Positions 26,376 through 35,437 are shown, counted from the stretch's first letter. The stretch: DNA of 64,000 nucleotides from Muricauda sp. SCSIO 65647 (GCF_021534965.1 NZ_CP091037.1:2086501-2150500), one strand, 5' to 3'. The notes: generated by a model not told the origin, from the letters alone. Made by a program: numbers and translations.

Positions 26376-26398
26376 CTTTGGACAGATTGTGTTTTTTG

Positions 26399-26722
26399 TT
26401 ACTTAACGACCAATTTTCTGGTCATTGTCTTGTTTTGCTCGGTTACCTGTAGCACATACACCCCAGGCACCAATCGTGATATGTTCAAAGTGTTGGTCGT
26501 AATGATGTCGGTCAAGACAATCTCGCCAAATACATCGTACACCGTTATTTTCTTATTGCCATTGGCGGCAGTGGTGATGTAAATCTCATCACCATAGGCT
26601 GGGTTGGGGTACATTTTGAAACCCTGCAACTCTTGTGGCTTCGGATTGTTCACAGCGACCAATTCTTGGCCCATGCTGAATAAAGGAATCACCATTAGGA
26701 GGATTAAGTAGATTTTTTTCAT
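26399..26722 (-). CDS. miniature T9SS type A sorting-domain protein
   Basis: Protein of 107 residues: a signal peptide (about 1-19, MKKIYLILLMVIPLFSMGQ) followed after about 15 residues by a complete T9SS C-terminal sorting domain (GFKMYPNPAYGDEIYI near residue 34, closing with TMTRKLVVK). There is no cargo domain. It should be exported through the type IX system. It may be a decoy or regulator of sorting, or the remnant of a larger protein. A similar gene lies next upstream. Confidence 0.8.
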   Translation of the reverse strand: MKKIYLILLMVIPLFSMGQELVAVNNPKPQELQGFKMYPNPAYGDEIYITTAANGNKKITVYDVFGEIVLTDIITTNTLNISRLVPGVYVLQVTEQNKTMTRKLVVK

Positions 26723-26880
26723 ACGCTTGATTTGGGATAAGCAAAGTAAAGATAGATAATTGCCTTACAATCAGATAGTAAATGTTGTGAAAGGCAATTT
26801 TTTGTATGTAAAGCCCGATTTTTAGCACAAAAAGGGTGTCAAGCCAATAAATTCAACTAGAAAAGGAAATCTTTGAAAAA

Positions 26881-27189
26881 CTACTTGACGATAAGTTTTC
26901 GTGTGGCGACCTTATCTTTTTCGAATACCCTAATGATATATACCCCTTTGTCTAGGGTCGAAAGATTAAGTTCTTTCCCTAAAATGGTAGTTTGAAGCAC
27001 TTGAGTGCCAAGCACATCGAAAATCATGATTTTTTTCGGGGCATTCTCAGTGGTATTGATAAAAATCTTTCCATTGGTTACGGGGTTGGGGTAGAGTTTC
27101 AGCCCGTCTATATCACCCTTTGCTTGGGATTCTTGGGCGAATCCTAAGGAGCAAACAAAAAAGAAAGCAATTAAGTAAAAGTGCTTCAT
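26881..27189 (-). CDS. miniature T9SS type A sorting-domain protein, second copy
   Basis: Protein of 102 residues, same plan as its neighbour: signal peptide MKHFYLIAFFFVCSLGFAQ, short linker, then the sorting domain (GLKLYPNPVTNGKIFI, ending KDKVATRKLIVK). The two share pattern but are clearly diverged, so this is an old duplication or separate acquisition. The start at 27189 gives a perfect signal peptide; a longer in-frame start 99 bp upstream does not. An exact -7 box lies upstream. Confidence 0.8.
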   Translation of the reverse strand: MKHFYLIAFFFVCSLGFAQESQAKGDIDGLKLYPNPVTNGKIFINTTENAPKKIMIFDVLGTQVLQTTILGKELNLSTLDKGVYIIRVFEKDKVATRKLIVK

Positions 27190-27216
27190 AAAGTATTGGT
27201 AACAAAGGGTATGCCA

Positions 27217-27224
27217 CAAATATA
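27217..27224 (-). promoter_or_regulatory. -7 promoter box of second mini T9SS gene
   Basis: Minus-strand TATATTTG matches TAnnTTTG and lies 27 bp upstream of the start at 27189. Confidence 0.5.
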
Positions 27225-27288
27225 GAAATTTTGCCTGCCCAACTCTTTTCAAGGAAAGAAAAACACTACACTTTTCGATGAAATGCAC

Positions 27289-27323
27289 AAAAAAGGCCCT
27301 GATGTAATCATCAGGGCCTTTTT
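27289..27323. terminator. Bidirectional terminator after the duplicated lipoprotein gene
   Basis: GGCCCTGATG (27295-27304) pairs perfectly with CATCAGGGCC (27309-27318), flanked by A-runs on the left and T-runs on the right. It ends the receptor-lipoprotein operon on the minus strand. Confidence 0.88.
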
Positions 27324-27348
27324 CTTGGCTTTAAAATAACTAACTCAA

Positions 27349-29598
27349 TTAATTTATTCCAACGGTCCAACCTGCACCCCAAGTGGCGACATCGGTTTGG
27401 GTACCATTGCCCACGCCACTGAAGAAATCAGCTTCTCCAGGAGTAGTAGTACCATCTGACCCTGTATCACTCACAAGATTGGTAGTGATATCATCGAAAG
27501 TGACATTTGTGACATTTGAAATATCGTTGATGATCGCATCTACGGTCAAGGGATCATCGATATCAAAACCTTCAGCATAACCTTGAAGATACACATTGGT
27601 GAAATCGGCTTCGGTACCTCTTCGCAAGCGAATCGCTTCTGCTCCTTGCCCCGAACCAAGGCCAATGGCGGTAAAGTTTATTAAGGTCGGACTTGACAAT
27701 GGGGTTGCAGAGTTATCATCTTCATTTCCGTCTGCTTCAATAACCTTGTCAGAGTCTGAACTTGTTTGAATGTATGCATCGGTCAATGTACCTCTCCAGC
27801 CTTCGGTCCAATCGACAGAATCATCTTGTGCATTGGTAATCACCACATTGCTGGCATTTACGGTTCCGCCAAAGAACTCGACCCCGTCATCGGCACCTTC
27901 GTGTACCTGAATGAATTCTACAGTGGTATCTGAACCGACCGCATAGAAGGAGACACCGTTGAATTCTGATTCTGAATTAATGGCCGCGCCGGTATATTCG
28001 AGCCTTACGTAGCTAAGGGTACCTGAATTGTCGGTATCATCGCTACCGCCATAAGTGAAATTCCCCACTTCTGAAGTGGCCGTGCTACCAGAATTGATGG
28101 TCGCGTTACCCAAGATTACCAGTCCACCCCAATCACCGGCAGAAGGTGAATTTGCATTTGAGGTCATCACGATAGGATTGTCAGCAGTGCCTTGAGCATT
28201 GATTTGAGCGCCTTGCTGAATGGCAATGTAAACATCTGTTCCTCCAGCTTCAGCTCTTATTTCAGTGCCTGCGGGTATGGTCAATGTAGTACCAGACTGC
28301 ATGACCAATGCGCCAGAGAGGGTATAGGTCGTACCTGCGTTCAAGGTAATATCACTTGAGCCATCACCTACTTCGGTAAGTTCGGCAGTTGAAGTAGATG
28401 GTGCAGAAAGAGTAGACCAACCACTGCCCCAGTTAGATACATCGGTGGCCGTGCCATTTGAAATGCCCGAGAATAAATCTGCTTCGGTAATATCGGTAGA
28501 AGTACTGCTTTGGTCGCTCACCAATCTAGTGGTGATATCTACAAAAGTGATATCGGTCACCGAAGTTTCATCATTTAAAACGTGATCTATGGTTGTAGGG
28601 TCGTCAATATCGAATGCTTCTTCATAGCCTTCGATAAAGACATTCACAAAGGTCGCTTGGGTGCCTCTTCTTAATCGAACGGCCTCAGCGCCAGCTGCAG
28701 AACCAAGCCCCACGGCTGTAAAATTGGTAATGGTTGGAGCTGAAAGTGGAGTAGCCGTGTTGTCATCTTCATTTCCGTCAGCTTCAATGACTTTATCAGA
28801 ATCAGAACTTGTTTCAATGTACAAATCTGTAATTCCACCTGTCCATCCTTCTGTCCAATCTAGAGAATCATCTTGGGCATTGACAATGATAACGTTGTTT
28901 GCTTCAACCGTTCCGCCAAAGAACTCAACACCATCATCAGAGCCTTCAAATACTTCTATAAAGTCAACATTGGTTTGATTACCGACGGCGTAAAAAGAAA
29001 TTCCGTTGAATTCCGATTCTGAATTAATGGCAGCTCCGGTATACTCTAACCTTACATATTGAAGGTTTCCAGAGCTATCGATATCATCTGTTCCGCCATA
29101 GGTAAAGTTACCGACTTCAGAAGTCGCCGTATCTCCAGAGTTGATGGAGGCCCTTCCCAAAATTACCAATCCGCCCCAATCGCCTGCTGAAGGTGCAGCG
29201 TTGTTAGAGGTCATCACGATTGGTTGCGATGGGGTTCCAGTTGCTTGAATCTGGGCGCCTTGCAAAATTGCTATATAACCATTAGTGCCCGCGTTTGACC
29301 TGATTTCGGTACCTGCAGTAATGCTGAGAGTTGTACCGTCTTGCATTATAAGAGGGCTTGTTAGAAGATAAATTTCATTGGCACCTGGACCGTCGAGCGC
29401 GAGGTCTGAAGTTTGGTCACCCCCAATTTCGATAATAGTGGGATCCCCTCCGGTACCAGGGTCATCATCGTCACCACCACCTGTGGTATTGTTGGTGGTA
29501 TTCTCGATATTAAAAATAATATCGCTCGAGTCATCTTGACAGGCCACAAATGCTGTCAAAACAACCGTTATCAAAATGAATTTCAGTAATTTACTCAT
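27349..29598 (-). CDS. surface lipoprotein with two tandem beta-rich modules
   Basis: Protein of 749 residues. Signal peptide with lipobox TAFVAC (cysteine about 20), an Asp/Gly/Thr-rich linker, then two strikingly similar modules of about 340 residues (about 55-395 and 405-745). Each contains the segments GDWGGLVILG, SEVGNFTYGG, VRLEYTGAAINSESEFNG, FFGGTV and VIEADGNEDDN, suggesting a right-handed beta-helix or beta-rich fold. The two Asp-rich DxDD-like runs per module could bind calcium. It lies 41 bp downstream of a TonB-dependent receptor and is surely its partner. It is not SusD-like in sequence. The ligand is unknown; see the findings for the phosphate hypothesis. Confidence 0.85.
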   Translation of the reverse strand: MSKLLKFILITVVLTAFVACQDDSSDIIFNIENTTNNTTGGGDDDDPGTGGDPTIIEIGGDQTSDLALDGPGANEIYLLTSPLIMQDGTTLSITAGTEIRSNAGTNGYIAILQGAQIQATGTPSQPIVMTSNNAAPSAGDWGGLVILGRASINSGDTATSEVGNFTYGGTDDIDSSGNLQYVRLEYTGAAINSESEFNGISFYAVGNQTNVDFIEVFEGSDDGVEFFGGTVEANNVIIVNAQDDSLDWTEGWTGGITDLYIETSSDSDKVIEADGNEDDNTATPLSAPTITNFTAVGLGSAAGAEAVRLRRGTQATFVNVFIEGYEEAFDIDDPTTIDHVLNDETSVTDITFVDITTRLVSDQSSTSTDITEADLFSGISNGTATDVSNWGSGWSTLSAPSTSTAELTEVGDGSSDITLNAGTTYTLSGALVMQSGTTLTIPAGTEIRAEAGGTDVYIAIQQGAQINAQGTADNPIVMTSNANSPSAGDWGGLVILGNATINSGSTATSEVGNFTYGGSDDTDNSGTLSYVRLEYTGAAINSESEFNGVSFYAVGSDTTVEFIQVHEGADDGVEFFGGTVNASNVVITNAQDDSVDWTEGWRGTLTDAYIQTSSDSDKVIEADGNEDDNSATPLSSPTLINFTAIGLGSGQGAEAIRLRRGTEADFTNVYLQGYAEGFDIDDPLTVDAIINDISNVTNVTFDDITTNLVSDTGSDGTTTPGEADFFSGVGNGTQTDVATWGAGWTVGIN

Positions 29599-29639
29599 GA
29601 TTCTCGATTTAATAAAACTTTAAATGTTAGATATTTAGC

Positions 29640-32474
29640 TTAATATGTGTACTTGAGACTCAGCCCAATTGATATACCTCTTCTGAATGTTTCTATGTCA
29701 ACGGTGCCATCATTAGTGTTTTCTTGTACAATTCTAATGTTGGGGTCGAGTATATTAGATGCCTTAAGGTTTATTTGAAAGTGGTCACCGATTGAATTTA
29801 GCCATGCCAGGTTTAGGGTCGGAACCGCTTTCTCGATTTGATTGCCTCGACCAGATGAGCCAATCGCAAATATTCTATCGTAAAAATAACTGCCCGATAG
29901 GGTCAATGATGTCTTGTAGTTTTCGTAATCACCACGATAGGTAATGTCACCATTGGCAATGAATGGAGAGGCACCTTGTAAGGCATCGCTATCCCTGTCT
30001 GGAAAGCTAGCGGTAAATGTGCCATCAACATCTTTCAAGTCTTGATTGGTGTATAGGTACGATGCATTGGCACCAATCTTCAACTCACCCGTGTCGCCAT
30101 ATTTGGCGAGTACCTTTGAAATTTCCACTTCGGCTCCGAACACTTCGGCCCTGTCACCCGTTCTGAAGAATCTTCGGGTGTTGGCGGCATCGTTGGCAAT
30201 GACCAAATTCACGGGGTCTGAAATCACCTTGCCGAATACGGCGGCCGAAATCAGCTCTCCTTGAGAGGGGAAGACTTCCCATTTCAAGTCGAGGTTATAA
30301 ATTTCAGAAAGGGTATTCAAAAGATCTGGGTTACCACCGATTTGCTGGGTTACATCCTCATAAACAAAAGGAGCAACTTCTTTAAACTCAGGAATAGAAA
30401 TCGTTCTACTGAAGGCAAGCCTATAGTTGTTTTTGTCATTTGGTGAGTATTTGACGTTCAAGCTTGGCAACAGCTCGGTCTGCGTGAAGTTCACCTCACC
30501 TGGCTCGACATTGATCACATCATATAGCACAGACTGGTTATAGTTTTCAACCCGTAGGCCCGGTATGGCAGACCATTTCTCGCTGATTTTCCATTGGTAA
30601 TCGGCAAAGCCGGCATGCGTCTCCAATTCACCTGAGTATACGTTTTCTGGTAGTCCTGGTAGATTGTCCCTGGCATCACCTATTGGAAATATCGGAGAAT
30701 CTTCTGTATATGCAGGTCTCAGCACAAAGAGATTGAAAACATCGTTATCAGGATTATTATCAAGGGCCAACGCAAAGTTTTCAATATTGAAAACATCATT
30801 GAAATTATCTATGTCTATCGGACCGTACTGATCTAAGTTGTCATTGATATTGGTGCCATATCCATATCTTATAGATTCAAAATCCCTGGTCTTACTTCTT
30901 CCAGAATACCCGATTCTTAGTTTAGATTCGTTGCCGGTATCAATGCTGAATGCAAGATTTGTCGTGAATTCTTCATCGTCAATTTCTTGGTAGAATCGTT
31001 GGCTATCAAAGTTGTTATTGGTGATGAACCTTACGTCTGGCACAAAGTTGGTTTGCTCAGGATCGGTGAAATCACCAATATCCAAGGTGATTCTTCTTCG
31101 GTCAGGTTGGTCGGCAAAAACGCGGTTGTAAGCGGTACCCCAGAAAAAATCTACCTTATCAGAGATTTTATGATCTCCTAATAATTGGTTGACCAAAATC
31201 ACATTTTGGTCAAACTGAGAGTTCAATTGATAATAGCCATCATCTGCCAAATCAATTTCAAGACCTTTTCCTTCTGTGCCAAAATAACCGACATCGCTTC
31301 TAGAATCATTTATGACAATCGAGTTGAACCTGAACTTGTTGTTATCATTGGCTCGAAAGACCAAATTCAATATTCCTGTGGTATTGGTGCTGAAAATGTA
31401 ACGGTCAACATTTGGGAAAAGGATGTCTGCGGTGGCAGAGTAATTACCTGACAATCCTTGCAGGAATTCATATGAGTTGGAATGTGAAAGGTTTGCAAAA
31501 AAACTAAACCTTGAGTCATCACTGAAATTGAAAGAAGCACCCCCTGATACACTAAGGGAGCCGTTTACGGGAAACCCTCCTTCGTCAGGATCGACGCCAT
31601 GCTGTATCACCTGCGAATATTGTGAGGTTGGAAATCGTTTCCAATGCCCAAGAAATGTCGAGCCATCATGAATCGGGAAAAAACTTGATTCACCAATGGC
31701 CCTAGTATTGACGGCTGCGCCCGTGCTCACCGCTATGAAGCCATCGCCAAAGTATTGGGTAGAATTGATATCGACATTACCCGCCGCGAAATCGCCATAG
31801 GCTGAAGGTGTAAAGGCCTTGCTGACCGAAACGTTTTCTATGATATCAGATGAAAATATGTCAAGGTCAATATTTTTCTTGTTGACATCATTGGAAGGAA
31901 CGGTAAGGCCATTGAGCGTCGTACTTTGGTACCTATCTCCAAGACCGCGAACATACACATTATCAGACCCCTGTTGCTTAGAGACCCCTGATATTTGGGC
32001 CACGGCCGCAGCGGCATTGTCAATTCCCTTTCTTGTCAGGGCTTCTGCACTGATGGCCTCTTGTATTACAAGAGCTTTCTTTTGTTGGAGCAAGAGAGAA
32101 ATTTCAGAATTTCTTCTTGTAGTAGTTGTCACGACCACTTCGTCTAGTGCCACACCCTGTGAAGCGCTCATCGGAACATTGACTTCAGTAACTTTGCCCG
32201 GTTCGACCACTACATCGGGAACCTCAACGGTTTCATATCCCAGATAACTATATACAATAGTATATGTACCTGGCTCTACGCCGTCTATCTCGTATAGTCC
32301 GTCAAAATCAGAAGTGGTTCCTGTTGTCGTGCCCTTAATCAAAACATTGGCGAAAGCCAGAGGTTCGTTGTTCAGTTCTTTGTCGGTCAGTTTGCCCACA
32401 ATAGTGCCATTTCGTTGAGATAATACTGCAGAAGTGCAGAATAGAAAAACGGCCAGAACAATAAAGTTTTTCAT
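29640..32474 (-). CDS. TonB-dependent receptor with carboxypeptidase-regulatory-like domain
   Basis: Protein of 944 residues for active uptake of a large or scarce nutrient across the outer membrane. Order: signal peptide MKNFIVLAVFLFCTSAVLSQ, a CarboxypepD_reg-like domain (about 25-105, with ANVLIKGTTTGTTSDFDGLYEI), a plug domain with NVYVRGLGDRYQSTTLNG (about 170-190), and a barrel ending in ...RRGISIGLSLKYTY. I chose the ATG at 32474 because it begins the signal peptide; starts at 32480 and 32504 add only a few residues. It is followed by the duplicated lipoprotein and preceded by a PhoBR-like pair transcribed the other way. Codon use is normal. Confidence 0.92.
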   Translation of the reverse strand: MKNFIVLAVFLFCTSAVLSQRNGTIVGKLTDKELNNEPLAFANVLIKGTTTGTTSDFDGLYEIDGVEPGTYTIVYSYLGYETVEVPDVVVEPGKVTEVNVPMSASQGVALDEVVVTTTTRRNSEISLLLQQKKALVIQEAISAEALTRKGIDNAAAAVAQISGVSKQQGSDNVYVRGLGDRYQSTTLNGLTVPSNDVNKKNIDLDIFSSDIIENVSVSKAFTPSAYGDFAAGNVDINSTQYFGDGFIAVSTGAAVNTRAIGESSFFPIHDGSTFLGHWKRFPTSQYSQVIQHGVDPDEGGFPVNGSLSVSGGASFNFSDDSRFSFFANLSHSNSYEFLQGLSGNYSATADILFPNVDRYIFSTNTTGILNLVFRANDNNKFRFNSIVINDSRSDVGYFGTEGKGLEIDLADDGYYQLNSQFDQNVILVNQLLGDHKISDKVDFFWGTAYNRVFADQPDRRRITLDIGDFTDPEQTNFVPDVRFITNNNFDSQRFYQEIDDEEFTTNLAFSIDTGNESKLRIGYSGRSKTRDFESIRYGYGTNINDNLDQYGPIDIDNFNDVFNIENFALALDNNPDNDVFNLFVLRPAYTEDSPIFPIGDARDNLPGLPENVYSGELETHAGFADYQWKISEKWSAIPGLRVENYNQSVLYDVINVEPGEVNFTQTELLPSLNVKYSPNDKNNYRLAFSRTISIPEFKEVAPFVYEDVTQQIGGNPDLLNTLSEIYNLDLKWEVFPSQGELISAAVFGKVISDPVNLVIANDAANTRRFFRTGDRAEVFGAEVEISKVLAKYGDTGELKIGANASYLYTNQDLKDVDGTFTASFPDRDSDALQGASPFIANGDITYRGDYENYKTSLTLSGSYFYDRIFAIGSSGRGNQIEKAVPTLNLAWLNSIGDHFQINLKASNILDPNIRIVQENTNDGTVDIETFRRGISIGLSLKYTY

Positions 32475-32529
32475 TATCATGTAGTTGATTATAGTCCGCC
32501 GCAAAGGAATGCAGGGGCTGTAAAAGTCG

Positions 32530-32584
32530 TGTTAGCCCTTTGTTAAGAGTTTATTTAAAAACCTTTACCATAAGGTTACCACAT
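32530..32584. promoter_or_regulatory. 11-bp-phased TTA array resembling tandem Pho boxes
   Basis: Five consecutive 11-bp units begin TGTTAGC, TGTTAAG, TATTTAA, CTTTACC and GGTTACC. In four of them TTA falls at exactly the same place (32532, 32543, 32565, 32576). The 11-bp period and the TTAA/TTACC core match known PhoB-type boxes (7-8-bp direct repeats with 3-4-bp spacers). It lies between the divergent receptor and phoB-like genes. Binding is inferred. Confidence 0.6.
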
Positions 32585-32625
32585 TAAATCAATGTTAAGC
32601 GATAAAGGAGTTTTAGTATTATCTT

Positions 32626-32633
32626 TACATTTG
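32626..32633 (+). promoter_or_regulatory. -7 promoter box of the phoB-like gene
   Basis: TACATTTG matches TAnnTTTG, 25 bp before the ATG and about 42 bp downstream of the TTA array. Confidence 0.5.
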
Positions 32634-32658
32634 GGCGAGTAACCAAAATTTTCATCCC

Positions 32659-33345
32659 ATGAAAACTAAAGACATCAAGGTACTTTTGGTCGATGATGAA
32701 CCTGACATTCTAGAAATAATCAGTTACAATCTTTCGTCTGAAGGCTATCAGGTATTTACTGCCAAAAATGGTGTGGAAGGAGTTGCCAAAGCAAAGAAAA
32801 AGCACCCGCATCTGATCATTCTTGATGTTATGATGCCCGAAATGGATGGTATTGAGGCCTGTGAAATAATGCGTAAGACCCCAGGGCTCGAAAATACCGT
32901 GATCGCTTTTTTGACCGCGCGCGGCGAAGACTATTCACAAGTGGCCGGATTTGATGCCGGAGCAGACGATTATATTACGAAGCCCATCAAGCCCAAGGTT
33001 TTGGTCAGTAAAGTGAAAGCGTTGTTGAGAAGGCTGAAAGAAGACCAAGGCGAGGCAGAAGATATTGTCAAGGTCGGTGATATTGTCATCAATAGGGAAG
33101 AATACAAGATTGTCAAAAAAGGACAGGAAATCATTCTTCCCCGCAAAGAGTTTGAACTGTTGTCTCTTTTGACCTCAAAGCCCAGCAAGGTTTTCAAGCG
33201 AGAGGTGATATTAGACAAAGTCTGGGGCAATGAAGTCGTGGTCGGTGGCAGAACCATAGATGTGCATATCAGAAAACTACGTGAAAAAATTGGCGACCAT
33301 CATTTTAAGACCGTAAAGGGCGTTGGGTATAAGTTTGTTCTGTAA
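32659..33345 (+). CDS. PhoB/OmpR-family response regulator
   Basis: Protein of 228 residues. Receiver domain (1-120) with the acidic pocket D12-D13, phosphoacceptor D56 in LIILDVMMPEMDG, and the lysine in YITKPIKPK. A C-terminal winged-helix domain ends GRTIDVHIRKLREKIGDHHFKTVKGVGYKFVL, with the OmpR/PhoB recognition helix in the R-T-I-D-V-H-I-R-K-L segment. Its stop overlaps the kinase start by 1 bp, so the two form an operon. The sequence resembles PhoB, and the Pho-box-like array upstream supports phosphate sensing, but the ligand is not proven. Confidence 0.92.
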   Translation: MKTKDIKVLLVDDEPDILEIISYNLSSEGYQVFTAKNGVEGVAKAKKKHPHLIILDVMMPEMDGIEACEIMRKTPGLENTVIAFLTARGEDYSQVAGFDAGADDYITKPIKPKVLVSKVKALLRRLKEDQGEAEDIVKVGDIVINREEYKIVKKGQEIILPRKEFELLSLLTSKPSKVFKREVILDKVWGNEVVVGGRTIDVHIRKLREKIGDHHFKTVKGVGYKFVL

Positions 33346-34400
33346 TGGCCATTAGATTAAGGAAGTCATACAGATTTGCCATTCGTTCTTCACTTTTGAT
33401 TTCCTTGATTCTTTGTATTGTATTGTTTGGTGCCACCGTAATCTTCAAAAATTGGGACTGGCCCTTTGTTCTGATGTTTTTCCCCATCAGTTTTGTGGTT
33501 TCTTTTTTGATTATCCAAATTCGTGTTGAACGGTTCATATATCGAAGAATAAAGAAGATATATGATGATGTATCGATACTCGAATCCTCACCCTTATCAA
33601 GTAGGCCCATTACCACAGATATGAAAACCCTTACCGAAGAGATCGAGAAATTTGCCCAAGACAAGAAAATCGAGATCGATACTTTGAAGATCAGGGAAGA
33701 GTATCGTAAAGACTTTCTGGGCAATGTTGCCCATGAGCTGAAGACTCCGCTCTTCACCGTACAGGGCTATATTTTGACCCTATTGGATGGCGCCCTAAGA
33801 GATAAAAAGGTGCGTGAAAAGTACCTAGAACGTGCCAACAAGGGCGTTGAACGACTGATCTATATCGTGAAAGACCTTGACATGATCACCAAACTTGAAA
33901 CAGGTGATCTCAACTTAGATAAAGAACGTTTTGATATCGTTGAATTGATAAAGAGCGTTTTTGATTTGTTGGAAATGAGGGCCACAAAAAAGAACATCGT
34001 CCTCACTTTTGATATGGACTACGAACAGCCGATCTATGTCTCAGCCGACAAAGAGAAGATTCAACAGGTGATCACCAACCTTTTGGTCAATTCCATAAAA
34101 TATGGCCATAATGACGGTACCACCGAAGTAAGTGTGGAGAACTTGATCAAGAACAAGGTGATCATTAGAGTGACCGACAATGGAGAAGGAATCGCAAATG
34201 AACATATACCACGATTGTTCGAACGGTTTTACCGTATTGACAAAAGTGGAAGCCGTAAAGAGGGCGGTTCGGGACTTGGACTTTCAATCGTCAAGCATAT
34301 CATCGAGGCCCACGGTGAAAAAATCTATGTTGAAAGCGAAGAAGATGTAGGTTCAGAATTCTCCTTCACCTTGGAAAAGGCAGAAAATAACGATTCATAG
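33345..34400 (+). CDS. PhoR-like sensor histidine kinase
   Basis: Protein of 351 residues. Two transmembrane helices (about 12-34 and 38-58) separated by only a few residues leave almost no periplasmic sensor, as in PhoR kinases that rely on partners for sensing. A linker follows, then the H-box FLGNVAHELKTPL (H130), N-box NLLVNSIKYG, and the G-boxes DNGEGIAN and GGSGLGLSIVKHI. It phosphorylates the response regulator encoded just before it. The last 76 bp overlap the convergent glycosyltransferase gene, so both C-terminal tails are coded on opposite strands. Confidence 0.92.
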   Translation: MAIRLRKSYRFAIRSSLLISLILCIVLFGATVIFKNWDWPFVLMFFPISFVVSFLIIQIRVERFIYRRIKKIYDDVSILESSPLSSRPITTDMKTLTEEIEKFAQDKKIEIDTLKIREEYRKDFLGNVAHELKTPLFTVQGYILTLLDGALRDKKVREKYLERANKGVERLIYIVKDLDMITKLETGDLNLDKERFDIVELIKSVFDLLEMRATKKNIVLTFDMDYEQPIYVSADKEKIQQVITNLLVNSIKYGHNDGTTEVSVENLIKNKVIIRVTDNGEGIANEHIPRLFERFYRIDKSGSRKEGGSGLGLSIVKHIIEAHGEKIYVESEEDVGSEFSFTLEKAENNDS

Positions 34401-35437
34401 TCAAGATTCACTGCAAAATCGGCCAACCCCTTGAAATGGGTTATTGTATCGAGTTGTGCAATTGAGAATTCTTCTTGGGCGCTGTATGGAACCAACCCTT
34501 GTTTTTGAAGACGTCTTGCCAAATATTCTTGTTCATATTGCCCAGGGGTGGGGATAAAAAACGCTTTTTTCTCTAATTTGGCGAGATCCATTACCGTCGT
34601 ATAGCCCGAACGTGAAAGAACAAGGTCGCTCTGGTTGATGGCCTTTTCAAGTTCTTTTGACTGCATAAAGTTGACCAATGTTAAATTTCCATTGGTTTTG
34701 GGTATTTTCTTTCTAGCTTGTTCGTCCTCGATTTTTCCTCTGACAAAAAGTACGTTCCCGTCATACTCTTGTAGGTCTGTCAAAAGTTTTTCCTCCAAAA
34801 GGGTACGCTGTGGCTCAGGGCCTGAAAGCAGTACCAAAAGATCATACAAAGATGGAATATCTTCCTTGTTGAAACGACTCAAAGGCCCGATGTACTTAAT
34901 GTTGTCCCTAGTTTTCTTCAAGTGCCCCAGTACTCCGGTCAGATTGGGTTTATTTTGAACATCGGGCACCCAGCAGGCATCGAATTTTTGAATGATCTTT
35001 TGATGTGCTTTTGAACTGAACCATGTGGTATTGCCAGACAAAACATTCAATTGGTGGGTAATGAAAATACAAGGTACTTTTTTGTAAAAGGCTCCCAGTC
35101 TATTATCTGATATGACAACATCGATGTGGAGTTCCTTAACGAGTTTTTTAATTTTCTTTTTTTCTTTGGAAATAGCTTTCAAAACTTTAGGGGAATCCCA
35201 TATCATCTTGATTTTGAAGTTTTTGCCTTTTTCGGCGTATTTAATTTTGTAAGAGGGCAGTTCAAATGACGGTACATCGGGAAACTCCTTTTTCAATAAT
35301 TCCAAAGCTACCCCGTCTGAAGCAATATAGGGTTTGTGCCCAAGTTCTATTAGGGCATTGATAATGGGGATGCATCTTGTGGCATGGCCGAGCCCCCAAT
35401 TCAAAGGGGCCACAAGTACTCGTTTCGGCTCAAACAT
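34325..35437 (-). CDS. MurG-like glycosyltransferase
   Basis: Protein of 370 residues in the GT-B fold: N-terminal VLVAPLNWGLGHATRCIPII with the glycine-rich GLGHATR loop, and C-terminal LVLSRSGYTTVMDLAKLEKKAFFIPTPGQ, which resembles the nucleotide-sugar binding half of MurG and related UDP-sugar transferases. The acceptor is unknown. I used the ATG at 35437, because the upstream in-frame part (MSLFLLP...) is not family-like and overlaps the trmB promoter region. Its 3' end overlaps the kinase gene by 76 bp. Confidence 0.82.
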   Translation of the reverse strand: MFEPKRVLVAPLNWGLGHATRCIPIINALIELGHKPYIASDGVALELLKKEFPDVPSFELPSYKIKYAEKGKNFKIKMIWDSPKVLKAISKEKKKIKKLVKELHIDVVISDNRLGAFYKKVPCIFITHQLNVLSGNTTWFSSKAHQKIIQKFDACWVPDVQNKPNLTGVLGHLKKTRDNIKYIGPLSRFNKEDIPSLYDLLVLLSGPEPQRTLLEEKLLTDLQEYDGNVLFVRGKIEDEQARKKIPKTNGNLTLVNFMQSKELEKAINQSDLVLSRSGYTTVMDLAKLEKKAFFIPTPGQYEQEYLARRLQKQGLVPYSAQEEFSIAQLDTITHFKGLADFAVNLDYESLFSAFSKVKENSEPTSSSLST

